Of a stretch of DNA of 64,000 nt, positions 31,361 through 42,845 are shown in pieces. The stretch is from Macrophomina tecta. Its lineage: Eukaryota > Ascomycota > Dothideomycetes > Botryosphaeriales > Botryosphaeriaceae. Each line of letters starts with the position of its first letter. The stretch's first letter is position 1. The stretch spans positions 1,798,001-1,862,000 of the forward strand of contig JAKSGN010000036.1 in assembly GCA_024180945.1 (NCBI GenBank). Reading direction: 5' to 3'. The notes under the pieces are model-generated. The model was not told where the DNA came from. It saw only the letters and a program-made list of their open reading frames with translations, and ran no database searches. Position numbers and translations under genes: made by a program.

Positions 31361-32434
31361 CTAACCTGGTACGGCATACAATCGGCTGAGAACCTGATTG
31401 GTGCCCAACAGCTCAAGTCCTTTTGGAATGTCCTCGAACGGAATTTCTTCTATATTCGGCGAAAGAGCTCCCGAGGAAATCAATTCCAAAACACTACGCA
31501 GCTCCTCCATGCTTGCGGACGTTGAGCCCCGTAGCTCTATGTTCCGAGTAACCAGAGAAGCCGAGGGTATCGTTATGCTTGAGGCCCCAAGGCCCACGAC
31601 GACAACGCGTCCTCCCAGCTTCACAGCTGACATCGCGGCAGCAGTAGTTGATCCGACACCGGCGAAGTCAATGATAATGTCGAAAACCACATCGGGAAAT
31701 GCATCCAGGTTGGAAGAGCAGTCGATTGCCCCAAAACTTTTGGCTTGTTCGAACTTGTCGGTGTTGATGTCGACGCCATAAACGCGAGCTCCTTGCAAAG
31801 CCGCGATAGCAACTCCATTCTGGTTTATGGATGTACATTAGCACTACTCGCACTGCCAGAGAAATGACGGTAGAGACCGCAGATCCTCTAGCTGACCCCC
31901 CTTCATCAACGGTTCACTTACAAGACCGAGGCCTCCGAGGCCGATGACAGCCACTGTTGTCGACGGTGCGGCACGACCTTCAGTGACAACGGCATGGTAG
32001 GCCGTCGAAATGGAGTCGGTTGCCACAGCAGCCTGCGCAAAGCTCACTCCATCTGGGATTCTGACAAGATGTTTGCAATAAGCAAGGGCAAACTCGGCGT
32101 AGCCTCCGTCATGGCCGACCCCGATGGCTTCCGCGAAGTTGCGCTCCTCAATCGGGTGTCCCACGCAAGCAACCACAATACTGTCTCCAGGTTTGAAGGA
32201 TGAGGCTGGCGTGTTCGGCCCGAATTTGATGACCGTTCTGGCGACTTCGTGGCCCAGTACGATGGGCCGTTTGCACATCCACGCATCTCCGCCACCCTTG
32301 ACGACGTGCGTGTCTGAATGGCAAAGGCCTGCGGCTTTGACTGCGATGAGTGCCTGCCCAGGACCTGGCTCGGGGATTGGTAGGTCGCGAAGTTCGAGTC
32401 CGGAAGAGGAATCCTGGAAGAGAAATGCTTTCAT
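31361..32434 (-). CDS. Medium-chain zinc alcohol dehydrogenase lacking the structural-zinc lobe
   Basis: Two exons, 31922-32434 and 31361-31819, 323 aa. NAD(P)-dependent alcohol dehydrogenase of the MDR superfamily. Catalytic zinc ligands are present: Cys38 (AGLCHSDTHVV) and His62-Glu63 (PIVLGHEVA). The nucleotide site is rebuilt across the junction as VAVIGLGGLGLNGVAIA, followed by VYGVDINTDKFEQAKSFGA. The four-Cys loop that binds structural zinc in most ADHs is absent: VACVGHPIEERNFAEAIGVGHDGGYAE has one Cys where four are usual. The family normally has about 340-350 residues, so the protein is shorter by about that loop. Substrate unknown. The leader has a (TA)16 tract 66 bp upstream of the start. 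The start at 32434 gives the standard MKAFLFQ strand. Confidence 0.82.
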
Positions 32435-32497
32435 GGTGGACAAAAAGGCAATATTGGATGATGTGCTGGATGAGTTACAGAGGTGGAAATTCGCTTG

Positions 32498-32499
<2 letters not shown>

Positions 32500-32531
<32 letters not shown>
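32500..32531. repeat. (TA)16 microsatellite
   Basis: Perfect TA run 66-97 bp upstream of the ADH start codon; it may lie in the leader or core promoter. Confidence 0.95.
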
Positions 32532-32534
<3 letters not shown>

Positions 32535-33010
32535 GTTTTATATTTGCAGTGCCAATGCTTGCCAGCCAGACTTTTGTGTACTTCCTCTTGGGGTGCCTGA
32601 GCTGTAAGGCGGTTATCGACTACTAGCGGTTCGGCGCCGCGATGAATCATAATGACGATAATCCCTACTCGTATCCTCCCCCACAGGAAAATGACCGCAA
32701 CCTCCGAACAGATAGACATTACCCGCTGTTCCTTTTCTTTCTTTCTTTTTTTTTTTTTTTTTTTACCAAGTCCCCCGCATAGAAGATGGTGGTTTTACCG
32801 CCCCCCCAGCTATCACTTGGCCTCTGCTCCGGCCAGCCTTATGATTTTGCATTCCCTCCAAAGGTTAAAATACCCATGTCCCCCCCATCTCACAATTTGG
32901 ATACTCTCCACTCTACATTATGGGGTAAACACACGAGGAGAGGTTTAAGCGACAAGTGCATACTTCCTCTGCCTGTTAAGAGGCTAACATACGCAGAGGC
33001 TATGTGGGTG

Positions 33011-33147
33011 TTTGAAGACGAACATGCGTGTAGCAGTAGACAGCCCAAAGGAGAATATCCAAATGTAATATAGTGGCTCTTGGCCCTTGTTAGATGGTTT
33101 ACAGTTTCACCGAAGGCCTTCTGAGGGACAACCATTGAGTTCAAACA
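33011..33147 (+). repeat. Dispersed repeat, copy B
   Basis: Collinear with copy A (18438-18573) but one base longer (ACCGAAGG against ACCAAGG), which breaks the minus-strand frame that is open in A. Remaining differences are mainly transitions. A T9A16 block follows 72 bp downstream. Confidence 0.75.
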
Positions 33148-33219
33148 CAGGCATAGGCCTGTTGTGTTATTGTTCTAGCTATCGTGGTGTGTACCCCATT
33201 ATCCGATCGACGATGCCAA

Positions 33220-33244
33220 TTTTTTTTTAAAAAAAAAAAAAAAA
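33220..33244. repeat. T9A16 homopolymer palindrome
   Basis: Nine T directly followed by sixteen A, then G and seven more A. Self-complementary; a similar T15A18 block is at 44234-44266. Confidence 0.9.
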
Positions 33245-33446
33245 GAAAAAAAGCAGTAATGTTGCGCACCGGTGGGACAGCTTATTTGGGGGCCGGCCGC
33301 GTCGGGAAGGTGCCCCTGAGGCTTGCTTGCATGCATGGCCCCTGAAGCGAGCTTGAGTATGTTCCAATAAAACCACGCTTTCCCACAGAATTCCGCACTC
33401 CAACATCTTCGCACGGCTTCTCTTTACCGGGCACACGTACCACGCC

Positions 33447-34111
33447 ATGTTGCATCTTGCGGGCCTGCACTGGACCGTGGCGTTCGCGCTCGCCGCCGTT
33501 GCCCCTGTTGGCGCAACCCGACATCCGAACGCTTCCGGATCTTGTGCGCAGATCGGGCAAAGCCCGCTCACAGTCCAGCAAGTCGCAGCTTACTTCCACC
33601 CGCGGGAAGTCATCGACGTCCAAGCCGTAGAGACAATCAGACGGACCCAAGCGCTTTATCCTCTGGCGATTGACGGAAAAGCTTGGGATCTCCTCGGCGA
33701 CATATTCGCTGAGGATGCCGTCGCCAACTATTCCGCCCCGCTCGGCCTCCTCCAAGGCGTGTCGGGCATCATATCGGGGCTGCAGTCGGGGCTCGCCATG
33801 TTCTCCGGGACGCAGCATCTGCTCGGATCTCAGATCATTGACGTCTGCTCGCCCGATTCCGCCATCTCACTCACCTACTACACCGCTTCGCATTTCCTGA
33901 ACGCAACCGTGGGCTCTTCAGCAGTGACGGATGACGGCCAAGCTCTGTACGCCTATGGTCAGTACCAGGACATGTGGAAGAAGCAGGAGGACAGGACCTG
34001 GAAAATCGTGCACCGGAATCTGGTCTACATGGTAAGGAGCCCGGCTGTTGATAGACAAGATCCCCCTTGCCTGACATCTTGCAGGGACCGCTTATTTCCG
34101 ACGTAAGCTGA
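33447..34111 (+). CDS. Secreted SnoaL-like (NTF2-fold) protein
   Basis: Two exons, 33447-34031 and 34085-34111 (the last only 27 nt), 203 aa. The N terminus LHWTVAFALAAVAPVGATR reads as a signal peptide. The body is SnoaL-like: VETIRRTQALYPLAIDGKAWDLL, FAEDAVANYSAPLGLLQGV, a GTQHLLGSQIIDV strand, a TYYTASHFLNATVG strand with an N-glycosylation sequon, YAYGQYQDMWKKQEDRTWKIVHRNLVYM, and GPLISDVS from exon 2. Bacterial and fungal relatives include polyketide cyclases, dehydratases and many proteins of unknown role; secreted fungal members are common. The GTAAGG donor and TTGCAG acceptor join phase 0 and give the family-typical NLVYMGPLI. No catalytic Asp/His pair can be assigned with confidence. 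Confidence 0.78.
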
Positions 34112-35180
34112 GGTGCTGAGCTACTCGACTTCCTCGAGAGTGTTCCACATCGGACTTTGTATCTCGCGAATTCTCACTTTGTATCTGCCAACATGCGCAT
34201 TTCCGTCTTCTCCTTGTTGCTTTCCACCGCCATCCATCAGCCAGATAGAAACCGATACGCGTGAAATAAGCAGCAGCATCCCTGCCGAACCAAGCGCAGG
34301 AATTGAATCGTCATCCTGATTTGCATCTGCGCCCGGGCGAATGCTTAGAGTAAAGGTGGGATTTATAGGCTGCTTCAGCCTCTCCCACGCGACCGCAGAG
34401 GCCAAAGATTAACAACACCGGGCATTTTACTTTTACTACATGCAACTTGTCGAATCGGTGTGCACGATCACAAATCTCTTATGCATGCCTCGCATACAGC
34501 CATCGATCCAAAAAAAAAAAAAAAAAATACCCAGCTGTGGGTTCCGCTAAGCCCTACTGCTCCTGAACACGTCCGGCCCCGCAGCAAGAACAAGTGGAGT
34601 ACTTGAACGAACCCCGGCACCACACCAAAAAAGAGAATGGGGAAAGAAAAAAAGTAAAGGAAGAAGTACGCAAATCACCCATACTGGTCTATAATCTGTG
34701 CCACGCTGTTATTCGTGATATTCTTTTGTCATGCGGGGTCTTGGGTGCTCGGAATCGCTGTTTGTGCGGCGAAGATCCAATAGCGAGCAGCGCCACCTCC
34801 GCCCTACCCGACTAACAAACTCTCCACCCGCATTCTTCATGCGGGAAATCGCCGAATATATGCCCAGGGCAGGGGTATGGTACGCTGGAGTCTGTTCCAC
34901 CTCCGCAGAAATAAACCCACTGTAGATTGCTACGTTAGAAGTTGGGTTGATGGCCAGTGGTGTCGCAAGCGCTTTGGTCCAGAGCCAGGAAGGCAGTGTT
35001 GCTTCTTATATGCTTCAAAGCGAGCTTTAGATTCTGTCACCTGACCGGGAAGTTCACATAGAAGAGTAAACTCAAACGTATAGACTAGCACTGAATGTAC
35101 GGAACATTCCAACGAAGGAAATTGTAACAGGGGAAAGAAAATGCTACAACTACGAAAAGAATTTCAAATGCTGACTCATC
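34112..35180. other. Intergenic stretch, no gene seen
   Basis: Convergent interval of about 1.1 kb between the SnoaL-like gene and the CorA-like gene. An A18 run is at 34510-34527. Short frames only. Confidence 0.5.
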
Positions 35181-38100
35181 TCAGACGTTGTCATCGGCAC
35201 GTGGTGGGGTTGACAAGTTGCGCGGGAAAGTCCCCCTTCTCTCCCCAGCTATGCTGCTTCCTCTAAGTTTGCCAGAATCCGCAGGCGTAGTCGTGTCTTG
35301 TGATCCTTCTTGGCTGCTGCGATGTTTCTTTTCGTCTTTATCACCTTTCCTGTCGACATAAGGGCTTGGCGCCACTCCCTGTGTTTGGATATGGTTTGAA
35401 GGACTCTGAGCTTCTGCTTTTTTTTTTTTGCAATCTTCCGTGTTATGCTTTTTTTCCTGCAATTTCTTTATCCGCGGGGTTTCTTTGAGATGTTTCAATT
35501 GGGAATTCAGAAACTCCATGAAGGCCCAGTTCTCGAACAGATGCGCTAGGGGGTTGAAGGCGTAGATAGTTAAGAACTTCGAAACGGGCCAAGTCAGAAA
35601 AAGCGTTGAGTAAGCCACAATCTGCGATGAGTAAGCCACAATCTTGCTGACTTTGCTCAAGACTGAAACGGCCACTCTCGCGTTCACCAGAGCGAGGGCT
35701 GTCACCAAAAGCGTGGCCAAAGCCGTAATAATCATACTCCCCAGAACTCTGCTTGCCGGGGCCTCACTCATACTGAATATTCCGGTGGCAAATCCAAGAG
35801 GGAGGAAAACTACGGTGACATATGTGAAGAGGTTCATATTTTCGCTGCCACGGAAACTCATATCCCTGAGGTATATTATTAGCTCAAACTAGGCAGAGTG
35901 CACAGAGCAAGAAACTTATTGGTACTTACTCTCGAGTTGAGTCCAAGCGGCTACTAAGAGACCCTCGGAAGGCTTCCAAGTTGCTTCGTAGCCGTACCAA
36001 TTCCCGGGTCTTTTTCTGGCACAGGACGGAGAGTTTGATGATGGCCGGACGATACCTTTTTTCGTCGTTCTTCGTCCATCGGGGTCTCTGCAGTTCTCGA
36101 TCCTTCTCGCGGTTGTTCCACTCGCTAATTGTTTCGAGATTCTCATCGAGGTCATCTTCGAGAGCTTGTAGAAGCTGTTCGAAGAATCTCCAGCGTCTCG
36201 TAATTGAATTATAGCTGCTTTTGCCCGCCTCCCTTATAAGTTGAGCGCCGTTGAATAGAGAATCGCTCAAAGAATCGCAAGGCCTATCCCTACTGAGTTT
36301 GAATAGATGCGGGATCTCAATTTCCGGGCTTTCAGCAGATGTTTTCCGTCGGTCCAGGATGGAGTCCTGTGCTTCGTGGCATATTTTGGATGTCGCGACT
36401 TCCATGTCTTCAAGTATTTGGTAGAAAAGTAGGAGCTCGAGGACTCGCCGCTGTTGCCATGGACGTTCTTCTCCCTTCACCTTTCGTGGTTGCTCCTGGT
36501 CGTTATTCTCGCTTTTCACTTTCGCCTCAGGCCGCTGGATATCCCGCTGGACATCACTGAGCCGGGGAAGCCGGGATCGAATTGAGTCCGCATCAGCTTC
36601 CCGTTCGTTTTCTAAGAAGTAACAGGTCCAGTTTCGATCGAAGAAGTCCCCAATAAATCGAAAGCTCTTAACCTTGCGAACAAGCGTAACCTTATTGAAA
36701 GTCACGGAGGTGGGTGAGGCAATTTTCGCTGAAACTGAGTCGTCTTTAGACTCTATGCTCTTCTCGAGTTTGTAGTATGACAGGTGTAGTTCTGTCTCCC
36801 ACTCATTCAGTGCAGCCGCTGTGGTATTGAAAGCGTATTTCTCGTATTTTGCACGGCGAACAAAAAATGCCGAAAGACGAGGCCTCTCCAACTTTGGAGC
36901 CGCGCTACAGCAGAGCAACGCCTTCGTTACGTCCGTTCCAGGAAGCCAGACCAACCGTTTCTTAGCATTTAGAGCCGTGCGTGTACTCCGCAAGGTTCGA
37001 GCAATCTGCGCATTGGATTGCTTGCACGTGTCGATCTCGTTGCCTTGACTGTGTTTTGGGATGTCGATAACCAGACCTCCTGTGCTACTATTCGAGGCCT
37101 TGTCAAATCTCTCTTCAAGGATGCGGTCTATACAGTCTGTACATAATGATTGACGGTCGTGAGTGTGATTAATCACAGAATTTTCACCGGAGAGAAGACC
37201 ATCCCAACATTCCGAATTTTTTGTTAGCCGGAATTGCTTCATCCCACCTGATAAAAACTGGTTTAGTTCTTTTTCGGTGAATTTTCCGAGAAGAGAATCG
37301 TCCAGGTCAGGCCGAACGCCAAAAGCTAGTGCTGCTGGCCCGTCTTGAAGCCAATCGTCCCATATTTCAACCAGGACTTTTCGGTCCATAAGGTTTAAGA
37401 AATTCTCGAACGGTACCGTCTTATCGATTATTTGGCCGGTCCTGCCCGCGTCTTTCGACAAAGTAGAAAATTTACTCTCTATTTGCCTGAGCCAACGCTC
37501 AAATGGCTCCGGTGTTTGCAGTGTATCAGTGCGATCGGTGTTGCTTTTGGCGTCTGACCTTGTGGCAGAATCTGGCCGGTTGGCTCCTAGAGACGTTCCG
37601 GAGCCTTTTTTTGGCGCCAAACCAGCTTCCCCGACATCTCTTGCGTAATTCCAGAGAACATATGGAATCTCAAATGTGGCATCCCAGTACTCGTCTCTCT
37701 TCATCTCATATTCGAAGAATGTTGGTTCGTTCGCGTCATTCAGCAGGCCAGGAAAAAGCCCGTTTGACGAAGAACTCCCGAGCAGTGCATGGAGTGCGGC
37801 GTCAAAAGCTTTGTCTGTCTCCATGCCGTTTACGTGTTTGCCTCTGGGACTCATGATCAGAACCAGAACATACCACAGAGGTTCAGTCCCGTCCAGATCC
37901 TGATACTCATCATAACTTTTTTGTGCATCTAGCGAATGGTTCCAGACATCAAGGAGATATTTCCAGTCCTGATCTATGCTGTGATTTTGCTTTTTCCGTG
38001 AATTTTCTCGGGCTCCATTTTTCCCCGGCTTTGCTGAGGCTTGCTTTACCCCATCGGCGAAAACAGTTGTAGAGGCATGTAAGAGCGCAGTATCCCTGGG

Positions 38101-40384
38101 GTAAAACAGAAATCTAGTCTCTGTTGGCGTTCTTGAAGTTGCGAGCATGCGCTGCGATGAGAACGGATTCTCGAGTGTGAACCGCTTTACTATGATCCTC
38201 TTCGTCTCAGCAAACGAATAGTTCTTTCGCCATTCGCTGCATCGGCCATGATTCGGATCGCTATCGTTATTTATCTCTGCATCAGTAGTGATTTGATTGT
38301 GGATGGGATCAGATTTAGAGGGATTTAGTTCTTCCCAAAGCTTCTCAACGCCTTGAACGGCGCAACAGATCCAGGCATGATCAGAAAGATAATAGATTTT
38401 GTCCGCCTCATCGGGAACGAGCAGCGAATCTGGAGTCCGAGGGCTGACCGATCCCTGATACTCAATTTCATACCGCGGCAGCTTTGAGTCCTGATCAGAA
38501 ATATACTCCCGCGGGAATACGTACTTCCCTCGCTTGTTCTGATCAATCAATGATTTCTGCCAGGGGTTGATCTTCTGAAGCAGTTCTTTTAAGGCCAAGT
38601 CTCCGCCATTCTTTGAGTGATTCGAGAACTCCGACACTTTAAGTATCTGTAAAGGAGAGTCGGTCCAGGACGGAAGGCGATTCCAAGGGGTATCGGGAAT
38701 GATCTCCCCTGTGGCCCAGTAGTGAGGCGAGAAGCCAATATTCTTTTCGGGTTTCGCCCTCTCACAAATCCATTTCACATGTCCTTGACACGTACTAATG
38801 ATCCTCTCTTTCAACCATTTCACCGAGGGAAGGATCGTCTTGCACTTTTCCGGATGATTCTGGCAGCCTTTGGAATGGCCCATGCTTGCACAAGTACCAG
38901 GTGTGAAATGGCATTCTCGAGCGTCTTCGCTATCGATGAACTTCAGAACAGAGAGCAAGAACTGGAACGCAAAACTGCAAACAATTAGCAAGCCGATAGT
39001 CAATATTTTTCAGCAACATACTAGCTTGACGCTCCTGTGATTCGATGGCCGGACATGTCACCGCATGTCAATACGTATGGTACATCCTCTTCACGTTCAA
39101 CTCCGCTATGAGGCTGGAGAGGAATACTGCAAACTGAAAGAATATGTTCGAGATTCCGTTTGAGAGCAAAGTCCAGATGCTCGTTCGACGAGAATTTCAG
39201 GTTGCTGACAGTTTCCTGAGGTTCGCTTCGAAAAGCGCTATTCATCTTCTTCAAATCCGAAGTCGGCACAATCGAGACTGACACGTGTTCCTGTGCACGA
39301 GCTGTCTGCAGTCTGTATGCCATTGTAATTTTCAAACATCCGGATTTATTGGAACGGCTCTCTGCTTTGTCGTCAACAACAATTTCATAGATATCTGGGT
39401 CTGTTTCCGTTTCCATGATCTCCGCGGGAATCCCGTTGACAAATGCTGTCAACACCAAACATACGGCCACATGTGGTTGGGCCTCTTCAGAGCGTGGACT
39501 GTTTGTTTGTTGTTGTGGTTGTTGTGGTTGTTGTGGTTGTTGTGGCTCTTCTTGGTATTCTTTCTGTTCATTCGGCAACTTCTCTATGCCGGTGACCGAG
39601 TGCTTCGATTCTGCCTCCGATGGCAACTCGTGCCCAATTATCAAGCTCTTCTTATGGCTCGGAAGGATGGTAAAGTACTCGCACTCTGTGTAGCTCGCTT
39701 CGTTGAACCTGTAACTTTCATTGTGGAAATCAAGATCTCGAATTAGAAGCTTTCGGTCGAACGTGGCCTGTGAAAAGGGGAATTTGTTGCTTTGCTTGTT
39801 GAGTGTCCAAGTGTACTGCTGGAAAACAGTCCCGTCGGTACAGTAGTATTGAATTGTCAAGTCTCTGCCCAACGACCGGGTTTTAAATCGTGGCCAACGG
39901 TGGTGGACATATTCCAATGTTGGCGGATCAGACATGAGGCACTCATCCTCCGTAATGTCTTGTTTTGTAATGATGCCCACTCCCCCTGTATCGTCGGCAA
40001 CAAGTTCGGCAAGTGAGTCCATTCTCCACTGCACTTTGTATGGCTCGTCCATGTCCCGGGTATCGAGGCAGTAGAAGCCTGAATTCGCGTTGTCCAGGAA
40101 CCGACTGATCTGCATAATTTTTCCAAAAGCATTGACACTTGCAGTGGTTCCGCTATCCCCAAATGAAGCGTAAGTTTTGCGTTGGACGATTTCTGTAGGC
40201 AGTTTCCAGGGGGTTGTTTTGGTTTTTTCGTCGTCTTTTCCGTGTTCAGTCTCAACTGAGGGTGTGCTGGGTTGTTGGCCATCTTCCTCATCTGTAGCCT
40301 TATCAGATCTGCACAATACATAGGATTCCTGACGGACATGCCTGATGGAAGGTCTTCAAGATTTTCTAAGATGCCATAGAACAT
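35181..40384 (-). CDS. Very large CorA-like membrane protein (fungal type), 5' end uncertain
   Basis: Three well-joined exons: 39022 to about 40384, 35930-38974 and 35181-35865. The N-terminal region has the fungal hallmark RKTYASFGDSGTTASVNAFGKIMQISRFL and a PQQ repeat. The middle 1,000 residues include DHAWICCAVQGVEKLWEEL, RGKHVNGMETDKAFDAALHALLGSS and long charged, probably coiled helices. The C terminus has the two CorA-type membrane helices: ENMNLFTYVTVVFLPLGFATGIFSMSE, then VLGSMIITALATLLVTALALV. The GMN motif of real Mg2+ channels reads SMS, so transport activity is doubtful. Near 40300-40384 a protein-like frame (MFYGILENLEDLPSGMSV, then NPMYCADLIRLQMRKM) is one base out of phase with the downstream frame, and no intron fixes it. 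This could be a frameshift, an assembly error or a false 5' exon. Family function unknown. Confidence 0.7.
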
Positions 40385-40434
40385 GTTGAACCAAACTAGA
40401 GAGAAGAAAGGTTGGTTGATTGAAGGAAGCAGCC

Positions 40435-40459
40435 AGCGTTGGCCATAAGGGCCAACGCT
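40435..40459. repeat. Perfect 10-bp inverted repeat (hairpin)
   Basis: AGCGTTGGCC, five-base ATAAG spacer, then GGCCAACGCT. It lies upstream of the CorA-like gene body, in what may be an intron or its promoter. No run of T follows on either strand. Confidence 0.7.
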
Positions 40460-40496
40460 TGGTGTTGACTAAGCTAATGAAGCAAACAACCTAAAC

Positions 40497-40763
40497 CTAA
40501 ACCGGCTTAGCGGCTTCCCTGGAACCTTCCACCCTCCAACAGAACATGATCGGAGGCTGGGGCTCTGCGGCGCCTTGACCCGACGCTTCCGACGCCGAAC
40601 TTGCAGATGATGACGGTGGTACGCCTGGTGATTTATCCGTTGCGGCATCTCTGGGAATGCTCTCTTGCAATGACACACGTCTTTCCTGACTAGTTGCTGC
40701 AGGCTGTTCATCGGACTTCGAGGGCCGCTCAGGGCTGTCCATCGCGGGAGGTGCGGTCGCCAT
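40497..40763 (-). CDS. Possible first exon or small protein upstream of the CorA-like gene
   Basis: 88-codon frame beginning MATAPPAMDSPERPSKSDEQ, Ser/Pro/Ala-rich, and ending QPPIMFCWRVEGSREAAKPV. Codon use and the acidic, Ser-rich composition look coding. It may be the true 5' exon of the CorA-like gene: using GTTCCA as a (poor) donor and the TCTCTCTAG acceptor at 40396-40398 would give RVEVWFNMFYGILENLED. It could equally be an independent short gene or chance. Confidence 0.35.
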   Translation of the reverse strand: MATAPPAMDSPERPSKSDEQPAATSQERRVSLQESIPRDAATDKSPGVPPSSSASSASEASGQGAAEPQPPIMFCWRVEGSREAAKPV

Positions 40764-42845
40764 GACCCTCGAGCGGCCGCAAGCTGATAGTTGGGAAGGT
40801 TTTTAAATAAAGTTCGAAGATGTTGTTCTGGACCCTCCGAAATTCCACTTTTCAGTGATAATTTTGAAAGGTGGAGGCCAGAGAGGACATCTGTGAACAC
40901 ATAAATACTCCAATTCTCGACCTCGCAGATATGAGGAGCTATGGGCGCTTTATCACGCCGTGGATCCTTTTGGTCGGCCAAGCCGACGCCATTAGATTGC
41001 TCTTTGATCTTTTGTCTTCCCTGCATAATGCACTGTCCCTTGTTTCTCGATGCTCACGCAGGTCTGCCCGAGCGCCCAGCGCCTCCGGCGAAGACGCCCG
41101 TCTCGCATGCATTTCCCCGGAGGTCGGGAGGCATGAGGCTGCGACATGGGCTGCGCCGGACGCACTAAACGCTGTGAAGCTGGCAAAAAGCAATTAGAGA
41201 TGTAAAGGTTTCTGCTTAGTCTGTCCATAGCACCGAGGTGCCAGACGAAACGCATTCCCAAGCGCCGGAAAGCCGTCCGTCGTGTTACTTAGGCTGGGGC
41301 TCAGAATAGGATGCCCTTTAGACCCTCAAGTTCGATTACATGTGCGTGAATTCTAGCGGCGACTGTAGTAGAAGCGGCAGTGAACAGTGCATTCGTAGCT
41401 ACGCGCGTCCTCCACTTCTGAGCGATGCAGCATGTATGCGCGGGGAACACCAATCAGATCACCCCGCGAGGATCCTAGGTGAATTCTGGCTGTATTGGTG
41501 GCTGAGAGACAGTAACAAATAGTTGCTTTTGCTCGTGTTCACTGGAACATAGTCTCGGACACACGGACCGGACCGCATATGCAGAACGTACTACTGTACA
41601 ACGTGCAGAGCAGCAGCAGCAGCAGCGCCACAGGCTGTTCGGGCATTGGCTGGAAACTGTGGAGCAGTTGCCATGCACGGCAAGCGAAGATCTCACGGGA
41701 ATGCCCAACTGTTGGAACGAAAGAGTGTGACGCCACGCTCGGAATCTGAGCTGGCAGGCGTTTCTTAAATCCAACATCAACTATAATAGCACTTGAGCCT
41801 TCATCTCCACAGATCAATAGAGCGATGAAGAAGAATGCGTAATTTGAGCAAAGCGCAATGGCGGCAGTCGCAACTACTGTGTGACTTGAGAGCTGCTTCG
41901 TTGGTACAGCTGTGCGTCAAGCACAGCAATCCTTCTGCACGTAAGCGCCCTGGTCCATCAGCTGAAAGACCCTTGTTGCATAGGCACCATACAATGCACC
42001 CTTATCTCCACCCATCCGCAAAACTAACCACCGCATACGGCCTTGTTCGTCGGGACTGTGGGCTACTTCTGGGCTTTGGTTTCTTTGCCAAGACCGCCGC
42101 ACACCATCTCGATCCGCTGTGCCTCATGATCACCCACGCCATCCTTGTCGGCTTTCCTTTCCACTCGGCGGCCTGCAGTTCTGATCTCGCAGTTCGTTGC
42201 CCCGGTCGAATGCCAATCGTGTTGGCCGCATGTTACCTTGCCAAATCACAGCGCCGGTATCTCGCGGCGGCCGCTGATGATGAGTTTGCCAACGTAATCG
42301 ACAGGGTCTCTCGGTTGAAACTTGGAAATCGGCCAGGCCGCATCAGTGGCATGCGCCACACGCAAGCCAGCGAGGAGGAAGTAACGGAGCTAAAAGAGCG
42401 TCGGGCGAGAGTATGTTAGATTACTACCTTAACTTTTTGCGTGGGAGCAAGGCGAAAAACGACGGTAAATGGTGGCAAAAAAAAAAAAAAAAAAGAAAAA
42501 ATAGCTTACAGGTTAGTACAGGAACACTAAACTCTGTTGGAACTCAATGGGTATTCCTCAGAGGGCTTTGGTGAAACTGCAAACTGTGTTGCATTCGAAC
42601 ATTTTCATTCGCGCTATCTGCCGGTGCACGCATGTCCGTCTTCAAACAAAAAGTCAAAGCCGGAGCGCATGGTGCGCATAGGGCAAGGCTCACGCGCTGT
42701 GGAGCGAAAGTTTTGTAGCTATATGGTTTCCAGAAAAATAGAAGAGAGAAAAAACGATTTCCACATTCCATACAATATATTCTGTGATATGGCACTTTCT
42801 TTCCCCCCAAACGAATGACGGCTGCCCAGATAACAAAAACATAAC
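40764..42845. other. Gene-poor stretch with one dispersed-repeat copy
   Basis: About 2.1 kb. A plus-strand frame at 41835-42419 (194 codons) has no recognisable motif and unremarkable composition, so it is not called. An A18 run is at 42477-42494 and repeat copy C at 42537-42646. Confidence 0.5.
42537..42646 (-). repeat. Dispersed repeat, copy C (inverted, internally deleted)
   Basis: Reverse complement aligns with copies A and B at both ends (GAAGACGGACATGCGTG, GCAGTTTCACCAAAGCCCTC, CCATTGAGTTC) but lacks about 27 bp in the middle. In its own orientation it is followed by a T18 run about 40 bp on, as copy B is followed by T9A16. Confidence 0.65.

Larger units (their letters stand above)
32435..33446. 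other. Intergenic stretch rich in simple repeats
   Basis: Divergent interval between the ADH and SnoaL-like genes. It contains (TA)16, a T19 run at 32746-32764, one dispersed-repeat copy and a T9A16 block. No gene. Confidence 0.6.

Noticed and set aside
40488..40501. CCTAAACCTAAACC resembling an interstitial telomere tract
   Set aside because: Only two units of a TTTAGG-type repeat; too short to mean more than chance.
41835..42419. 194-codon plus-strand frame in a gene-poor stretch
   Set aside because: No recognisable domain, signal or membrane segment, and codon use is not distinct from surrounding non-coding DNA. Transcript data could change this.
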